A stretch of 5,354 nt of DNA from JAGLHV01 sp023132075 [NCBI: bacterium] (lineage in GTDB: Bacteria > CBDUZB01 > JAGLHV01), in NCBI GenBank assembly GCA_023132075.1, contig JAGLYT010000117.1, positions 1 through 5,354 of the forward strand, given 5' to 3'. Position numbers and translations under genes: made by a program. Position 1 is the first letter of the stretch. Each line of letters starts with the position of its first letter. The notes beneath the pieces are model-generated. The model was given only the letters and a program-made list of their open reading frames with translations, was not told the DNA's origin and made no database searches. This document shows, in pieces, positions 5,304-5,354 of the stretch.

Positions 5304-5354
5304 CAAATCCGAAATCCTAACATCTAAATTCTAAACAAATCCAAAATCCAAAAT
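5304..5354. repeat. Degenerate heptamer repeat array, truncated by the window edge
   Basis: The plus strand is built from 7-base units related to AAATCCN: AAATCCG (5305), AAATCCT (5312), AACATCT (5319), AAATTCT (5326), AAAC (5333, short), then AAATCCA (5337), AAATCCA (5344) and AAAT (5351), cut off by the end. One 4-base slip divides two phased blocks. It lies upstream of parA and encodes nothing evident. It resembles dispersed AT-rich intergenic repeats I associate with uncultured-lineage genomes, though this cannot be checked here. It could be a simple-sequence expansion, a repeat-element end or a protein-binding array. Confidence 0.6.

Overview
The window is AT-rich bacterial DNA. All six confident genes are on the minus strand, so it reads right to left: parA (5247-4486), a small membrane protein of the DUF457/YdjM metal-dependent hydrolase type, a GAF-GAF-HD-GYP phosphodiesterase, a DUF3467 protein, parB (1910-1062), then after a 236-base gap an LPP20-like lipoprotein (825-220). 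Translation signals are mostly purine-rich Shine-Dalgarno (SD) sites (AAGGAG, AGGAGG). A lipoprotein typical of diderm bacteria, an HD-GYP protein, chromosomal-type ParA/ParB and non-coding repeats at both edges fit a deep-branching, probably uncultured Gram-negative lineage. Omnitrophota or a neighbouring candidate phylum is my guess, but it rests on general resemblance and no marker gene here proves it.

Right edge to 4342: a degenerate 7-base repeat array (5304-5354) lies just upstream of parA. parA is complete, with all ATPase motifs. Between parA and the membrane-protein gene are a near-consensus sigma-70 promoter (TTGACA, 17 bases, TAGAAT; minus strand, 4410-4382) and a 44-codon open frame whose stop overlaps a possible ATT start of the membrane protein. 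The first codon of the membrane protein is uncertain, because no ATG or GTG is available upstream of its conserved histidine.

4370-1062: the membrane protein, HD-GYP protein, DUF3467 protein and parB are overlapping or closely spaced (an 11-base overlap with the preferred start, then gaps of 25 and 43 bases). They look like one operon, driven by the 4410-4382 promoter and by read-through from parA. ParA and ParB are normally neighbours. Here three genes separate them, one of them a probable cyclic-di-GMP phosphodiesterase. This suggests, without proving, a link between second-messenger signalling and chromosome segregation or cell-cycle control. No consensus parS site is visible.

1061-826: this gap holds a possible terminator for parB, a perfect 9-base inverted repeat overlapping a weak promoter, and an apparently duplicated translation leader with a very strong SD sequence in front of a five-codon reading frame. 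The lipoprotein gene follows. The last 219 bases (219-1) contain no gene I can support. They hold two tandem 21-base hairpin repeats and an imperfect 24-base palindrome.

I see no classical mobile element, CRISPR array, tRNA or rRNA. The most unusual items are the parA-[membrane]-HD-GYP-DUF3467-parB layout, the odd start and coupled small frame at 4342-4476, and the structured non-coding segments at 22-100, 850-970 and 5304-5354.
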